Positions 14,052 through 25,226 of a DNA stretch of 64,000 nt are shown here, in pieces. The notes beneath the pieces are model-generated. The model worked only from the letters and a program-made list of their open reading frames with translations, did not search any database and was not told the origin of the DNA. A program made the translations under genes and the position numbers. Every line of letters starts with the position of its first letter. The first letter of the stretch is position 1. The stretch comes from Labyrinthula sp. Ha (taxonomy: Eukaryota > Sar > Bigyra > Labyrinthulida > Labyrinthulaceae), in the NCBI GenBank assembly GCA_015227615.1, contig JAALGZ010000030.1:62001-126000 (forward strand), written 5' to 3'.

Positions 14052-15035
14052 TTATTTACATTGAAGTGAAAAATTATATTGATAATACTTATCATTTGAA
14101 AGATTAGCAACATAATTCAGTTTTTGCGTTAATTTCGAAGGCTCAAAAGCATCAAAATAAAACTTAGTTTCTGCAGAAAAATTTTCTTTATTGAACAATA
14201 TATTTCTGAACGGAAGAGAAAATACATTAACATAAAGATGCTGAAACCATATTCTCAACTTAATTGTCTTCTTGAATACAAGTAGTAATTTAGATAGACT
14301 ATAAACTCTTTCAGCTGAATTATATTCTGTCGATTCCCAGCATAGTTCAAATTCTATTAACATAGATCCAAAAGATTCTTGAGTGAGACAAGAAAATAAT
14401 GAGTAATAATTATCAAACAAAGAATCATAATCTGATAATTCTAATTTAACTAATTTTGGACAACATTGGATTAAAGAAGAATATTTTAGGAAAGGATAAA
14501 TACCAGGAGTTATGTTATCTTGAAATGAAACCAAAGAAAGTCCTTTTTTCTTCACGTATTTTGTTAGCATTAAAGGGTTTTCATTATGAACAGTATTTTT
14601 CAAGTCAAGATATTCAATTCCTTCAGTTTTACTAAAACAATTCAATAACTTAACAGCTTCAAGATTTTTACAACTAAAGTTTCTGAAAAAATATTTAATA
14701 CTACGTAAATTAGAAAGAAATAGAAGAAGTTGATCCTTCATAATTGTATCAAACTTACAATTACTAAAAACTCGAAAATAATTAACTCGGATAAATCGGA
14801 AAGAGCTTATTAAGAATTCAATGTCTTCAGGAGATAATTTTTTGGTTATATACCAGTTTAAGCTGTTAATATTCTTGGATTGGAGAGCTTCACAATATAA
14901 TTTATTTTGAGGAGAGAACTTTGTAATTCCTAAAGAAAATATGTTAACAATTCTTTTTTCATCATATTCTTCTTTAACTTCTATCCCAAGATTCAAATGA
15001 TATACATGAAAGTTTTTAATGTAACCAGAAGCCAT
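14052..15035 (-). CDS. LRR-like protein of a local multicopy family
   Basis: Single exon, 327 residues, intact from ATG to TAA. No catalytic motif, signal peptide or membrane segment is seen. The sequence shows irregular leucine-rich-repeat-like periodicity, for example the pieces NLEAVKLLNCF, GIEYLDLKN and CPKLVKLELSDYDS. Cysteines and asparagines sit where LRR turns are expected. This suggests a degenerate ribonuclease-inhibitor-type or F-box-associated LRR fold used for protein binding. I see no F-box at the N-terminus. The broken gene at 39630-40634 has a similar length and layout, and the fragment at 10882-11689 has a similar character. The gene converges on the aldo/keto reductase. Its upstream region contains a tandem repeat (15046-15130). 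Function unknown. Confidence 0.75.
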   Translation of the reverse strand: MASGYIKNFHVYHLNLGIEVKEEYDEKRIVNIFSLGITKFSPQNKLYCEALQSKNINSLNWYITKKLSPEDIEFLISSFRFIRVNYFRVFSNCKFDTIMKDQLLLFLSNLRSIKYFFRNFSCKNLEAVKLLNCFSKTEGIEYLDLKNTVHNENPLMLTKYVKKKGLSLVSFQDNITPGIYPFLKYSSLIQCCPKLVKLELSDYDSLFDNYYSLFSCLTQESFGSMLIEFELCWESTEYNSAERVYSLSKLLLVFKKTIKLRIWFQHLYVNVFSLPFRNILFNKENFSAETKFYFDAFEPSKLTQKLNYVANLSNDKYYQYNFSLQCK

Positions 15036-15045
15036 TTTATCTCTG

Positions 15046-15130
15046 CTTCTTTTTCTAATATTTTATGCTTCTTGATGTCTTTCTTTTTCTTATATTTTAT
15101 GCTTCTTGATGTTTTTCTTTTTCTTATATT
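15046..15130. repeat. Tandem repeat of about 37-41 bp, two full units plus part of a third
   Basis: A T-rich unit containing TTTTATGCTTCTTGATGT followed by TTTCTTTTTCTTATATT occurs twice and starts a third time, directly upstream of the start codon of the minus-strand LRR-like gene. It therefore probably lies in that gene's 5' leader or promoter. Confidence 0.7.
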
Positions 15131-15177
15131 GAAGGCTTTTCTAAAAACGTAATAGTTGTTTGAATTTATATTATTAT

Positions 15178-15208
15178 ATTAATATCAAATTTTAATTTTG
15201 ATATTAAT
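15178..15208. repeat. Perfect 12-bp inverted repeat with 7-nt spacer
   Basis: ATTAATATCAAA at 15178-15189 pairs perfectly with TTTGATATTAAT at 15197-15208. It lies about 145 bp upstream of the LRR-like gene. It may be a cruciform or a dyad protein-binding site; AT-rich dyads also arise by chance. Confidence 0.5.
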
Positions 15209-15434
15209 GGGAAATACCTGTTAATGAAGGTTAAGGAGGAAGGATTATTCGGTGAGAGTGCTTAAGGTTCTTCGTGCACAACTCTTCTCAAAACAGGAAC
15301 AACGCGTTTGTAAAACTACCTGACTAAAATATCTTCCTTATTAGGAAATAAAAAAATAAATCTTTCCTAATTGATATTTAATTGAAATCCAAGGATTAAA
15401 TCTCAAAGAATGTAAATTTATTTCACTCACAAAT

Positions 15435-15529
15435 AGTTGTTTAACAGATAAGTGTTCCTATTTCCGGTATTGTTTATCGGACACCGATAGTACCGTTAGT
15501 ACAATAGCCATATTAGCTATTAAACAACT
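15435..15529. ncRNA. Candidate structured RNA or palindromic element of about 95 nt
   Basis: Three nested inverted repeats fit one branched fold. An outer 10-bp stem is AGTTGTTTAA (15435-15444) with TTAAACAACT (15520-15529). An inner hairpin combines CGGTA/TACCG (15465-15469, 15491-15495) and TATCGG-ACA-CCGATA (15475-15480, 15484-15489). A third hairpin is AATAGC/GCTATT (15503-15508, 15516-15521), which overlaps the outer stem by two bases. The strand cannot be told. An ACAATA and an ACA lie roughly where an H/ACA snoRNA would have its boxes, but the hairpins are too short for a standard one. No promoter is visible. This is a candidate only. Confidence 0.25.
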
Positions 15530-15535
15530 TTGAGT

Positions 15536-18500
15536 ACTTTATCAATAGAACTTAAACCAATAAAATATATTATAAAAAGAAAAAGAACTAGAATATAAAA
15601 TATTATAAAAACAAAGTTCTTGGTTATAGTTTCGTGGTAAAGCATTACAGTAGAATCTGATATGTATACCTAGCAGGAGAGAGTGAGTTTTAGAACACAA
15701 ATTATAACAGTAAGGGTGAAGATGTATTTAATCTGTGAGTGGTCAGAGGCTCACTTTATATAAATATAAATACATCAAGGTATAACTTTTCCCTGTTTTT
15801 AACCGAAATCTCCATTATCTAATAATAAAAGTATTGCACTACCTTCATAGCATCATGCTTTGCTCTGGACTTCAGTGTATTTGAAGCTCTATAAGATGTA
15901 ACCTCCTAGGAGGAATCGATATTTCTGTTTCTTTTCTGGTCATAATGCATGAAAGGGCCACTTAAAATTTGGTTCTTGAATTTTTTACTGGAATTGCTAA
16001 ATATTCTATACATAACCGCGCAAACCTGCAAAGGATGTAAGCATTGATCAGACGGACTTCTGTTATTTGTTTCTTCCCCTTGACAGTCCCCTTTGAACTT
16101 GCTGGAATAGTAATGTGCTACCATTTGTTTGATTCTACACTGGAAAGCTAGGAACCAACCTCAGTAATCTTGATATAGGCTACATATGTCGTATTTAAGT
16201 GATTTCATAAGCTGAGGTCTGGCGAGTTTCCGATAGAGCTGTCCATCTGGAGAAGGAAAAACCTAGAATCTCAAGAGAGAGTCCAGTATGATGTATCTAC
16301 GGTTGAGCAAAAATTGGAAACCAAGCAGAAATGAAACTTAGAAATGCTCTTGCTCGAGATTCAAGCGATGTATACTAGACTACTCAATTCTTCTGGAAAA
16401 CCCAAAGAATAATTTTTCATTCTATATTATAAGGAACAGATACAAGGGAGTGAAGGTAGAACTAAGATTGTTGCAAAAGAACTGGTTTGTTAAAAATTCC
16501 CTTTCCTCTTAGGTAAACGCATCGTTTTCAAACTCATTTACAAGTTTAAAACTAATTTTCATCAGCTCTCTTTAGCACATATATTGACTTACTTCAAGTA
16601 AGTTTCTTTATCGTATCGCGTATCCCAATATCGCAGTTCTGGTTTAACTAATTTCCTAATGGATTGAGGTGCAACTATTTATTTTGAGATCAGTTTCCTA
16701 ACATCTTAGCTACGCCTAAGTTGTCATCACACTTGAAAGGTGTAACTCTAAACCTCAAAGGAAGGCGTGTTTCATTCTTCTCCCGATGTATAGTGTGCGT
16801 AGCAGAGGAAAATTTGCAGTTCAAATGTAGCTTAGAGGTATCATACTTGCCTAGTTTGGTCTAAGTTCGTTTTGTCTTTCAGGTAGGGAAGCATTCTACT
16901 TTATTGACTATTCATCAATAATTTTCTTAACTAAAATTTTCTAGTTGTTGGCTCTTATATTTCCCTGCTTGCTTTGTGAGTTGCTTGGTCATCATGAAAT
17001 ATCAATATTAAGGCGGGCCACATGGCCATAAAATGCTCATACCTTTTTGTATCATGGGACTACTTCCACAGGATAGGTCATTTGGCCCTAACGATTTCTA
17101 TACCCAGATCATTCTCCAGCCACATGGCCATTTTATGAATGCATTCATACGGTGCAGAGACAAAAAAAGGTCTTAACCAGGCCAATGTGAGCCCATATTG
17201 TTCTCATAATCACTTGACAATCAAAACAAAATTATTTGGTACATATTCAAATTCCGAATTTTGCATTAATGTTGAGAAGCAAAGCAAAAAGCTTTTTTTG
17301 ATAATTCCTTTCTTAATGCATGACTGTTTGGTTAGAGGAAAGGCTGAGGCAGCACACTAATGGGTTTGCATAGAAGCTCTTATGATTACAGAGGTTGAAC
17401 TTATATTCTTACGAAACAGATTGTTTGTCTCCAAATATTAGTACACAAAGGATGAAAGCAGTTCTACGAAGATGGAAAAGCCAATAGCTCACCTAGGTTG
17501 TAGTACTACCTTAGGGAAAGTCCTTGGTCGTATTGTTTTCTATTAATTGTTTCTTTCAAATTGTTTTCACTTATAAATACAATCAGTCGTTTATTAAAAC
17601 AATATTTTAAATCCTGGGTTATAGATTTAACAGAAAACTTTATATCTGGGTGTTTATTTTATGTCTTCGGTAGAACAATTTTTCTATGACGCGGAATATG
17701 AAGATCTAATTATGCACGAAATACTATAAAAGTCTACCGTAGGCATGGAATTTTTTTCAGTATTTGCCGATATATCGGTGAAATATACCGAGGAAATATA
17801 AAGGAAACAAATGTTCTTAGTGTTCCCGATTTTCTTGCCCAATTCAGAAATAAGGAATGTTTTAATTTCGAGAAGAATGAGCGGGATATATACTCTATCT
17901 AGCCTTACTCTCAATTCTAACTCTGGCATATATATATATTTTTTTTAAAGCGTAAGAGTATATACATAATGGCTATAGTTCTCCTTAAACATACAACTAT
18001 ATAAAACATTTTGTTTATTTTTGCTAGATAAAGCGGTTCTTATGTTTTAATAATTTATTGCAAGAAGTTCTAAGAAAGTTTATGTAGAAAGCATGCAAAT
18101 AATATACTATCTTTCAAAGGTTAATAGTTTCAATGATTTCGACTAGGGAAAAATGTTTTTTCTTGAGTTTATATCCAAAAAAAAATAAAACTATCTTTTT
18201 TTTTCATTATATTTTCCTTCATCATTTCTCCATATTTGTTCATAATATAATATATTTATACAATAATCTATATAAATAAATTAAATGAGATATCGAGACT
18301 AACCAAGATTAAACATATTAGTCTCAAAGTATTGTTTATATGACGTATTTTGCGGTACAAAACTTTACACAATCGGGTGATCAATAACGATAAGGGCAGG
18401 TTTAAATTCCTACTCGACTAACATAATAAGTAAACCTCTAATAATTATATTAATAAATTCCATTATAAAATATTATTGTAAATAACTGTATTAGAAAAAT

Positions 18501-18728
18501 TAGAATATTCCAATGGTATGGATCAATACATTAAGCAAACTAAAAAGTTACTGTTCTACTAAAGGGCGATACGAATCTTAACTTGGGTTAGAATAATACT
18601 AAAACCGTATTTAGTAAGAACTCATTATTTGTAGAGAAATATTTCTAAAAACCTATTTTCCGAAAAACCGGAGTTAAACTTATAATAAGAAAAACAAAAC
18701 AAAATAAAATACAAAAAAATAATTAATA
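15536..18728. other. Intergenic with a less AT-rich, coding-like but unassigned part
   Basis: Between about 15900 and 17500 the DNA is less AT-rich than the surrounding spacer. Short open pieces occur on both strands (for example 15906-16124 minus and 17139-17360 plus), none with a domain I can name. The motif GCCACATGGCCAT occurs twice, near 17028 and 17118. An eroded mobile element is possible but I cannot assign a class. From 17500 to 18728 the DNA is plain AT-rich spacer ending in the A-rich leader of the transporter gene. Confidence 0.35.
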
Positions 18729-19997
18729 ATGAGTAACTACTTCGACGAGTTCTTTGATGAAGGAAACTGTTCAGGTCTTGGAGATTTTGAAGACGATGGC
18801 GTTGCCTTTCTATATTGTAACAATTCTGTGGTTACAGAAACTTGCATGTCTACATGCCAAGCCTCCTCTTGTGCAGCACAAGCAGCAGCTGCAGCTGGAG
18901 TTCAACCATCTGTAAAACAAAACTTTTACACTAAGGGTACGAAAGTTATGACTTTCCTACTTCTTGCTGGATTTGCAGCATCAGTGGATATTCGCATGCT
19001 TTTTGTAAGTTTCAGATCAAAAGGAGTACTAGTTGGAATGGCCTGTCAGTTTGTCTTAATGCCTATTCTTGGATTCATCACTGTTCTAATCTTCAGAAGC
19101 TTTGTTGACCCACTAATTCTAGTTATGATTATGCTTTGTTGTTGTGCACCTGGTGGATCATACTCGAACTGGTTTTGCAGTATGTTTAATGCTGATTTAG
19201 CGCTTTCTATTGCAATGACAACAATTTCAACTGTAGCAGCAGCTTTTATGATGCCTCTGAACGTACTTTTCTACGTAGAACTTCTATTGGGTGCAATTGA
19301 AGGTGATTCCTCAGAAAATAGTGTTGCATCTGCTGTTCCTTATAAAGAAATGTTTATTACATTGGGAATCGTAGCAGCTGGAGTTGTAACTGGACTTTCT
19401 GTTGGATACTTTATACCTCAAGCAGAAAAAGCAATGAACGTAATTGGAAATATTGCTGGAATTACTATTCAAGTAATTGGTCTTTTACTTAATGCAGATT
19501 CTTGTAAACCATTTTGGACTGTAGATATTTACACGTATATTCTATCAGTATTACCTCTTCCTGGTGGAATTGTTTTTGGATTAGTAATTGCAACAATGTT
19601 AGATTTACCAAAACCACAAAGAGTTGCTGTTTCCATTGAAGGTGCTTATCAAAATGTTGCTGTACCAATTGTTATTGCTGCATCTCTTGGTACTGAAGGA
19701 AGAGCAGCAACAACTGTTCCTGTACTATATGCTTTATATGAAACTTTCTTTTTTGCTGCATTGGGAATTTGGAGTGTAGAAGCTGGATGGACATTAACTC
19801 CAAAGGGAACTTCTTGTTGTACTTATTTATGGACAAATTATCAAAAGGAAATTAGAACTAGTCCATTGTATGAAAAATGGAGAGAAGAAAATGCTGATAA
19901 GTTTGGTTGGAGACTTGATGATTCAGATTCGGATTTAGAAAAGAAAGATGAAGCAAAAGTAGTTGACGTGATTGTAGAAGAAAAAGCTTCAGTCTAA
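18729..19997 (+). CDS. SLC10/bile acid:sodium symporter (SBF) family transporter
   Basis: Single exon, 422 residues. An acidic, cysteine-containing N-terminal tail (about residues 1-65) has no signal peptide. About eight or nine hydrophobic segments follow from residue 70 to about 365, then a charged cytosolic tail rich in Asp, Glu and Lys. Family hallmarks are visible: the CCCAPGGSYSNWFC turn followed by ADLALSIAMTTIST matches the sodium-site region of SLC10/ASBT-type proteins. A second crossover-helix-like motif reads VSIEGAYQNVAVPIVIAA. Members use a sodium gradient to import organic anions or other solutes; the substrate here cannot be inferred. Ends in TAA, 197 bp from the convergent F-box gene. 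The N-terminal cysteines are unusual and may form disulphides if the tail is extracellular. Confidence 0.9.
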   Translation: MSNYFDEFFDEGNCSGLGDFEDDGVAFLYCNNSVVTETCMSTCQASSCAAQAAAAAGVQPSVKQNFYTKGTKVMTFLLLAGFAASVDIRMLFVSFRSKGVLVGMACQFVLMPILGFITVLIFRSFVDPLILVMIMLCCCAPGGSYSNWFCSMFNADLALSIAMTTISTVAAAFMMPLNVLFYVELLLGAIEGDSSENSVASAVPYKEMFITLGIVAAGVVTGLSVGYFIPQAEKAMNVIGNIAGITIQVIGLLLNADSCKPFWTVDIYTYILSVLPLPGGIVFGLVIATMLDLPKPQRVAVSIEGAYQNVAVPIVIAASLGTEGRAATTVPVLYALYETFFFAALGIWSVEAGWTLTPKGTSCCTYLWTNYQKEIRTSPLYEKWREENADKFGWRLDDSDSDLEKKDEAKVVDVIVEEKASV

Positions 19998-20194
19998 ATT
20001 GGTCTTTGGATATGATATAGTATAAATATTTATATTTTGATAACTTTGTTTGAAAAATTTTTCTTTTTTTAAGAAGTAAGTTCTTGAACTATAAAAAAAA
20101 GTGTTTTATCAGAAAAAAATACAAATTGTTATTAAATCATAACTCAGCTACGACAAAAAACTCTCATGAATAAAAAACGAACAAGAACAAAATT

Positions 20195-22120
20195 TCACGT
20201 ATAAATAGATTCAGGTTCTCTTGGTCCAGTTAATAATCTCACTGGAGGTCTATTAGAAGACAAAATTTGTGGTGGTAGATCACCAACTTTTGTTCCTCTT
20301 ATATTAATCTCCTTAAGCCTTGGAAGTTTATCAATAAGGGTAAAAATCCCACGTTCAGAAACTCCATCACAAGAATATAAGTTCAAATTTTCTATATTTG
20401 GAGCCTTTTCTGCTAATAATTCTAACCCATAGTCATCCACAGCTGTTACTGCGATGTTCAATCTCAGCAGATTGGGAAACAAATCAAGGTGTTTAAGAAA
20501 TCCATTTCCTAAATTTGTACAGCCTCCGAAAGCAAGTGTTTTCATTTTAGGATATTTTAATCTTCTTCCCCGCATAGGTTTATATAATGCTAAAAAATTC
20601 TTATTTGTCAAATCTTCAACATTGCGAATTGATGCTTCTCGTAAATTTGGGCAACTTTGAATAAGATTAAAGAAACTAGATATTTTTTGTGATGGTTCAA
20701 TTTCTTCATATTGAGAATGAATCTTCAAACCTCTTATATTTCTTTCAGCTAATCTTTTAAATTGTTTGCACATTGTCCGTCCAATTTTTGTCCAGTTATC
20801 TGTATACTGTAAAATATGAAAACTTAACTCAAAAGGCAAAGTTTTTATATAGCTTTGAAGTTTCTTATCATGTTCTGAAAGCTGAATTTCTCGGGTTAAA
20901 AAAGTATTTTCCGGTTTACTAAATGCTGGATCTTGTCGAATTTTTGTAAGTTGTTCCAAAGTTGGATCACTAATCATAAACCTTTGTGGTTTATCTTCTA
21001 ACAAAATATTCGAATTTGAATCAAAAGTAACAAAAGATCCAGGATATTCAACGCTTTCCAAATAAATATCCTCTTCAAGATAAATTTTTCCTTGTGGTTC
21101 AGAATAAACAGTTTTCGCTCGATTTCTTTGAGAAAATAATGAAAAACGCCCTTTCTTCTTAGAAACTCTTTGAGAAGGTTCCTCCTCTCTTGTATCAACT
21201 ATTTGATCTAATCCCATATTTTCACTAGGTAACGCAAAATTTGGTTCATTAAATCTTGTATTCACTCTTTGCGGAGGTCTTGATGTAGATTTTGTACTAA
21301 TTCGCGTCCATCGAAATCCTGATCTACCTGAAATTTGAGATAAACGAGTAAGTGTTGTATCATTAGTTCGTCTACCATTTCTCACAAAGTTTTGTATTTT
21401 ATTCTTTCCTAATTTACCTATCTCAACAAGAACATTTGCAGCTTTAATTTTTTTCACAGCAGGTGCTTTATGAACAATAAACTGATATTTTCTAATCTCA
21501 TTTCCATCTTTACCATTTCTACCAACTAACTGTTCTTCACTTGACCAAACTATTCCTTTTATACCCACACAACATAAAAATTTAGATCCATATGCAGAGT
21601 TACCAAATATTGTTATAATTGATTTATCCTCAACTGAAATGAGTTCATTTTTTGGTGTTTTATTTGTATTCAAAACTTCTCCAAATTCATTTCGAAACAT
21701 TACTAAAGAAGTTTTTTCTGGGGAATGATGAAGTTTTGCATTATATTTTTTTCTCTGCTTTTTAACCAACGTTTCTTCTGATATAAAATATCCATATCTT
21801 TCACTTAATTTAACTATAATAAAAATTGCTTTTGCATAAAAATATGGTTCTTTTTTGGAATTGGATGACTTTTCAGCTTTGGCTTCTTCTCTTGATAAAG
21901 TTCTGGATCGAGTTTGTCGAGAATATAGTTGAGACTCATAAACAACATTTACATTCTCAGTCTCTAAATTTTCATTTCTTCTATATCGATTTAAGCCAGC
22001 TCGCATTGAGTCACTAAAGAATAAATTAATTTTAATCCCAATGTGGTGTTCCACGAGTGGAAAACTGTTGAAAATATACCTCATACGTCTATTTTCCTGA
22101 TTTTTTAACTTTGTCTGCAT
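20195..22120 (-). CDS. F-box and leucine-rich-repeat protein
   Basis: Single exon, up to 641 residues, ending in TGA. The first 400 residues are basic and low in recognisable domains, with Ser/Arg-rich and Lys-rich stretches. An F-box-like segment at about residues 425-465 opens LPFELSFHILQYTDNW and runs through MCKQFKRLAERN. A run of leucine-rich repeats of the cysteine-containing (AMN1/GRR1) type follows, with pieces such as CPNLREASI, MKTLAFGGCTNL, APNIENLNLYSCDGVSERG and LPRLKEINIRG. Such proteins usually dock targets onto an SCF ubiquitin ligase through Skp1. The start is uncertain: the ATG at 22120 gives the longest frame, while an ATG at 22006 (residue 39) opens a more typical hydrophilic N-terminus. 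The long basic N-terminal half may fold into a domain I do not recognise. Confidence 0.85.
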   Translation of the reverse strand: MQTKLKNQENRRMRYIFNSFPLVEHHIGIKINLFFSDSMRAGLNRYRRNENLETENVNVVYESQLYSRQTRSRTLSREEAKAEKSSNSKKEPYFYAKAIFIIVKLSERYGYFISEETLVKKQRKKYNAKLHHSPEKTSLVMFRNEFGEVLNTNKTPKNELISVEDKSIITIFGNSAYGSKFLCCVGIKGIVWSSEEQLVGRNGKDGNEIRKYQFIVHKAPAVKKIKAANVLVEIGKLGKNKIQNFVRNGRRTNDTTLTRLSQISGRSGFRWTRISTKSTSRPPQRVNTRFNEPNFALPSENMGLDQIVDTREEEPSQRVSKKKGRFSLFSQRNRAKTVYSEPQGKIYLEEDIYLESVEYPGSFVTFDSNSNILLEDKPQRFMISDPTLEQLTKIRQDPAFSKPENTFLTREIQLSEHDKKLQSYIKTLPFELSFHILQYTDNWTKIGRTMCKQFKRLAERNIRGLKIHSQYEEIEPSQKISSFFNLIQSCPNLREASIRNVEDLTNKNFLALYKPMRGRRLKYPKMKTLAFGGCTNLGNGFLKHLDLFPNLLRLNIAVTAVDDYGLELLAEKAPNIENLNLYSCDGVSERGIFTLIDKLPRLKEINIRGTKVGDLPPQILSSNRPPVRLLTGPREPESIYT

Positions 22121-25100
22121 TTATCACAAAGAAAGCTATGAGGGAGATGGTTTTGGGTGGATGTTATGCGGGTAATCTGGTTATAGAAGAGTTTAGCTGT
22201 ACTAAGCGTGAAATGTGTCTGCTTTTCTCTTTCTTACAAATCTCTCTCGATACCGTTATTTTGGGCAATTAACTAGCTGGGCTCTTCTGTGTCGGCTTTT
22301 TGTTCGTTAAGTTGTGTACCAAATAGAATAAATATTAAGCTGATGAGTAGGGAAGATGGAATGAGAACTTAAAAAGTACGCAAGGAAAACACAAGATGTT
22401 AAAAAATACATAACATGAACACAATTTTGAGAATTAATTTCGGTAGCTCCCAGTCCTCGAACAACACTTTCTTAGAGAAACAGTGGGGCTTTGCATGTAT
22501 TATAAACGTTGCCCGTGAACTAAACACGAGAGTCTTAGAGAAGAATAAACTCGAAAGAGTAAAGAAAAACCTGTTGGGGCTATATATATATATCAACAGT
22601 CAATATGTGATAGGTTGGAACCTTTTGAGGGTTGGCATTTGGTGTCATCAACTGAAAAGGAGGGAGAAACGCTAACCCACTTTTCTTAACTGAGAAAATA
22701 TGAAGCAATATATATAAGACGGCTTATGAAAAAAATATAAAGCTAAAAAAAAACTTATTTACGAATTACTCGTAAATACATATCGTAAAGGACAATTCGT
22801 TGTAGGGACGCGCTTTCGCTTCCTCTTAGAAAGGGATAAGTGTTGAACTCGAGTTACGGCTCGAAACTGGACAGTGTTCTAGTCAAATAGAAGATGCAGT
22901 CCGCAAAAAGATTTTATTGGATTATTCTTAAAAACTTAGCTCGTGTTAAATGATAAAGCGTTTTGGGGATTTTATTGTAGGAGTAAACATGTTCCACGTC
23001 AGGTAAATCTTGATTAAAGAAAAATGCCGAAGAAAACATGAACTTAGGTAACAAACGAAAAGAATAGAAATAGTTGAAGTTGAGAAGCTTTCTTAAGAGA
23101 AGTTTAATTTCTAAGAAAGATATGTTTGAATTAATTTAGCAAAGCACTTGCAAGAAGTCTCACGCTGTCTTCTCTTCTCGATGAATGTTCTTTCAAGAAG
23201 CTCAAGCTAACACTTCTTTGTATCACTACCGTTTAACTTAAGAAGAGAACACAAAGCATTAGATAAATTTATATGCTATTATATTGTACAGAAGCTTTCC
23301 AGACTTGCTTATGTTGCTTTTACCAGCTCCAAAAAAATAATATAGTAAAATTTTATAGTCATAAAAGCCTTGGAATAACATCACTAGGAATCGATTTTAA
23401 TTAGAAAAACCAATAGTAGCCATTTTTATCACGAATATCTAAAAAGTGAGATTTGCGAGACAAAGTATGATCAATTATCCATGACAAAATATAATGTGGT
23501 AGAAAGCTACTTTATTTACATATGAAGACCATAGCGCGTTGAAAACATTTTTATTATCTTTCATAGTTACATTACGAGGAAACTAGTAGCCCGAACTGAA
23601 TATTATTGCGCAGTATCAGTTTACTTTTACATTGCCACGTTGCGACCTTGAAACTAGGATTTTTGTTCTTCCCTAGTTTCATTATTTTCATCTTTAAATA
23701 TTACAGTCTAGAATTGATTCATAGTGCCAATTCTGTATCTATGATAGTTTTCATTAATATATTGATTAGACTAACAGTGTTCTTAATATGTATTTAAGAC
23801 GAAAACTATATGTCTTAGAAAATACTCGCGTATGAACAGAGAAATATGGTATACAGTCTGTCATAGCTATTAATCTGGTAGAATTTGGTTTCTCTGGGAG
23901 CAGATTTTTACGACATAACTATTATAGAGTATGTATTCATTGTGTTACGTTGCGAGCATATCTAAATTAATAATAGTTTATAACCTAATGGTAATATAAA
24001 ATTTTTAAAACCTAAAAATATAAATACAGGAAAATATAATTCCTTCTTAGAAAATCAAGAGTTTGGAACATTTCAGAGAAAATTTTATTCTTGACCCATT
24101 AATAAATTTGCTGTTGAAGTTCAATGTGGAGATACCAATGACGGTTAAAATTGTATTAAGAGAATAACAAAATACGTGAAGTCTCAATTTTATATCTTCC
24201 ATATCTATTAAGAAATATATGGCAAGAATGATTTGAGACTAAATTTTCTTTCCTGAAATGATGTACTTGGTAGGGAAACCCAACAAAGGCAACTTCAAAT
24301 GAATAGCACTTAACAATTTGTAGCAATAACTTAAGTAACCATTTTTTTGAGCAAAAAATAAAGTCTAGTTTTAGTAGCCAGTTTCCAGCTTATCTTATGT
24401 CCATCTCATCTTTCTTCCTTTAGCTTTAGACTTATCTTCGGTTCAACCCACAGCATTGGTATTCCGATAATGAAGTGATTGCAATATGGCAATACCACGC
24501 TTCTTACTTCAACTGAATTGTGCAAGAAAAACTCTCATGGCTTTTTCTTAGTCAAGTTGTTATCTGCTCGGGAAAATCTATCGAAAAATCAGATATTCAA
24601 TAGTGAGATGAAGGTTGTAGTAAAAACTCTAGGTTATGAGCTGACTTAATTCAGGCGGTCTTCATAGACGTATATGACAATCCAAATTCTAAACTCGAAA
24701 GAGGCTTTAAGATAGAACCAAGAAATTCCTTAATACTTGTAATAAATCTCTCAATGTAGTTAGATCGTATGATGCTAAGTATTTTTGCTCTCATTTTATC
24801 AGGTTTATGTAATTGTTTAGCTTTCTGCTATTCTTGCTGTTTTGTACTTAATATTCTGTCACCAGATTGCTTATGGGGTAATTTCCCAACATATATATAT
24901 ACTATACTCGACATACTTTTTGATATTGTTATTATAATTCATAACCGATTAGTATACACCGGTCATATAAAAAGGACAGGTTGCACCACGAAATAAACCA
25001 TCCTCTATCTCATTAATAAATAAGTAATATTTAGTTTGCCTTTAACATCACTCAAGCCGTCATGTTTTTTCACATTTTCTTGTTAACAATTTGAACGTTG

Positions 25101-25226
25101 AAAGAATTCTTATAAGTTTTGTCGGAGAATAAGATATACATGAAATCTGTTTCAAACAAGTGTTTTAGAGATACTTATTCAAGTTTAATAATATATTTTC
25201 AGGAATATAATCGGGAACCCTTTTAT
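22121..25226. other. Intergenic, nothing recognised
   Basis: AT-rich spacer. A few short ORFs are present without domain or composition signal. A slightly GC-richer patch at about 22800-22870 contains no feature I can name. Confidence 0.5.

Noticed and set aside
15501-15526. H box (ACAATA) and ACA box suggesting an H/ACA snoRNA at the palindromic element
   Set aside because: The hairpins are far shorter than in known H/ACA RNAs and the boxes are weak motifs in AT-rich DNA, so only a generic structured candidate is claimed.
24769-24996. 75-codon cysteine-rich hydrophobic ORF
   Set aside because: T-rich DNA yields such ORFs by chance; no start context or neighbour supports it.
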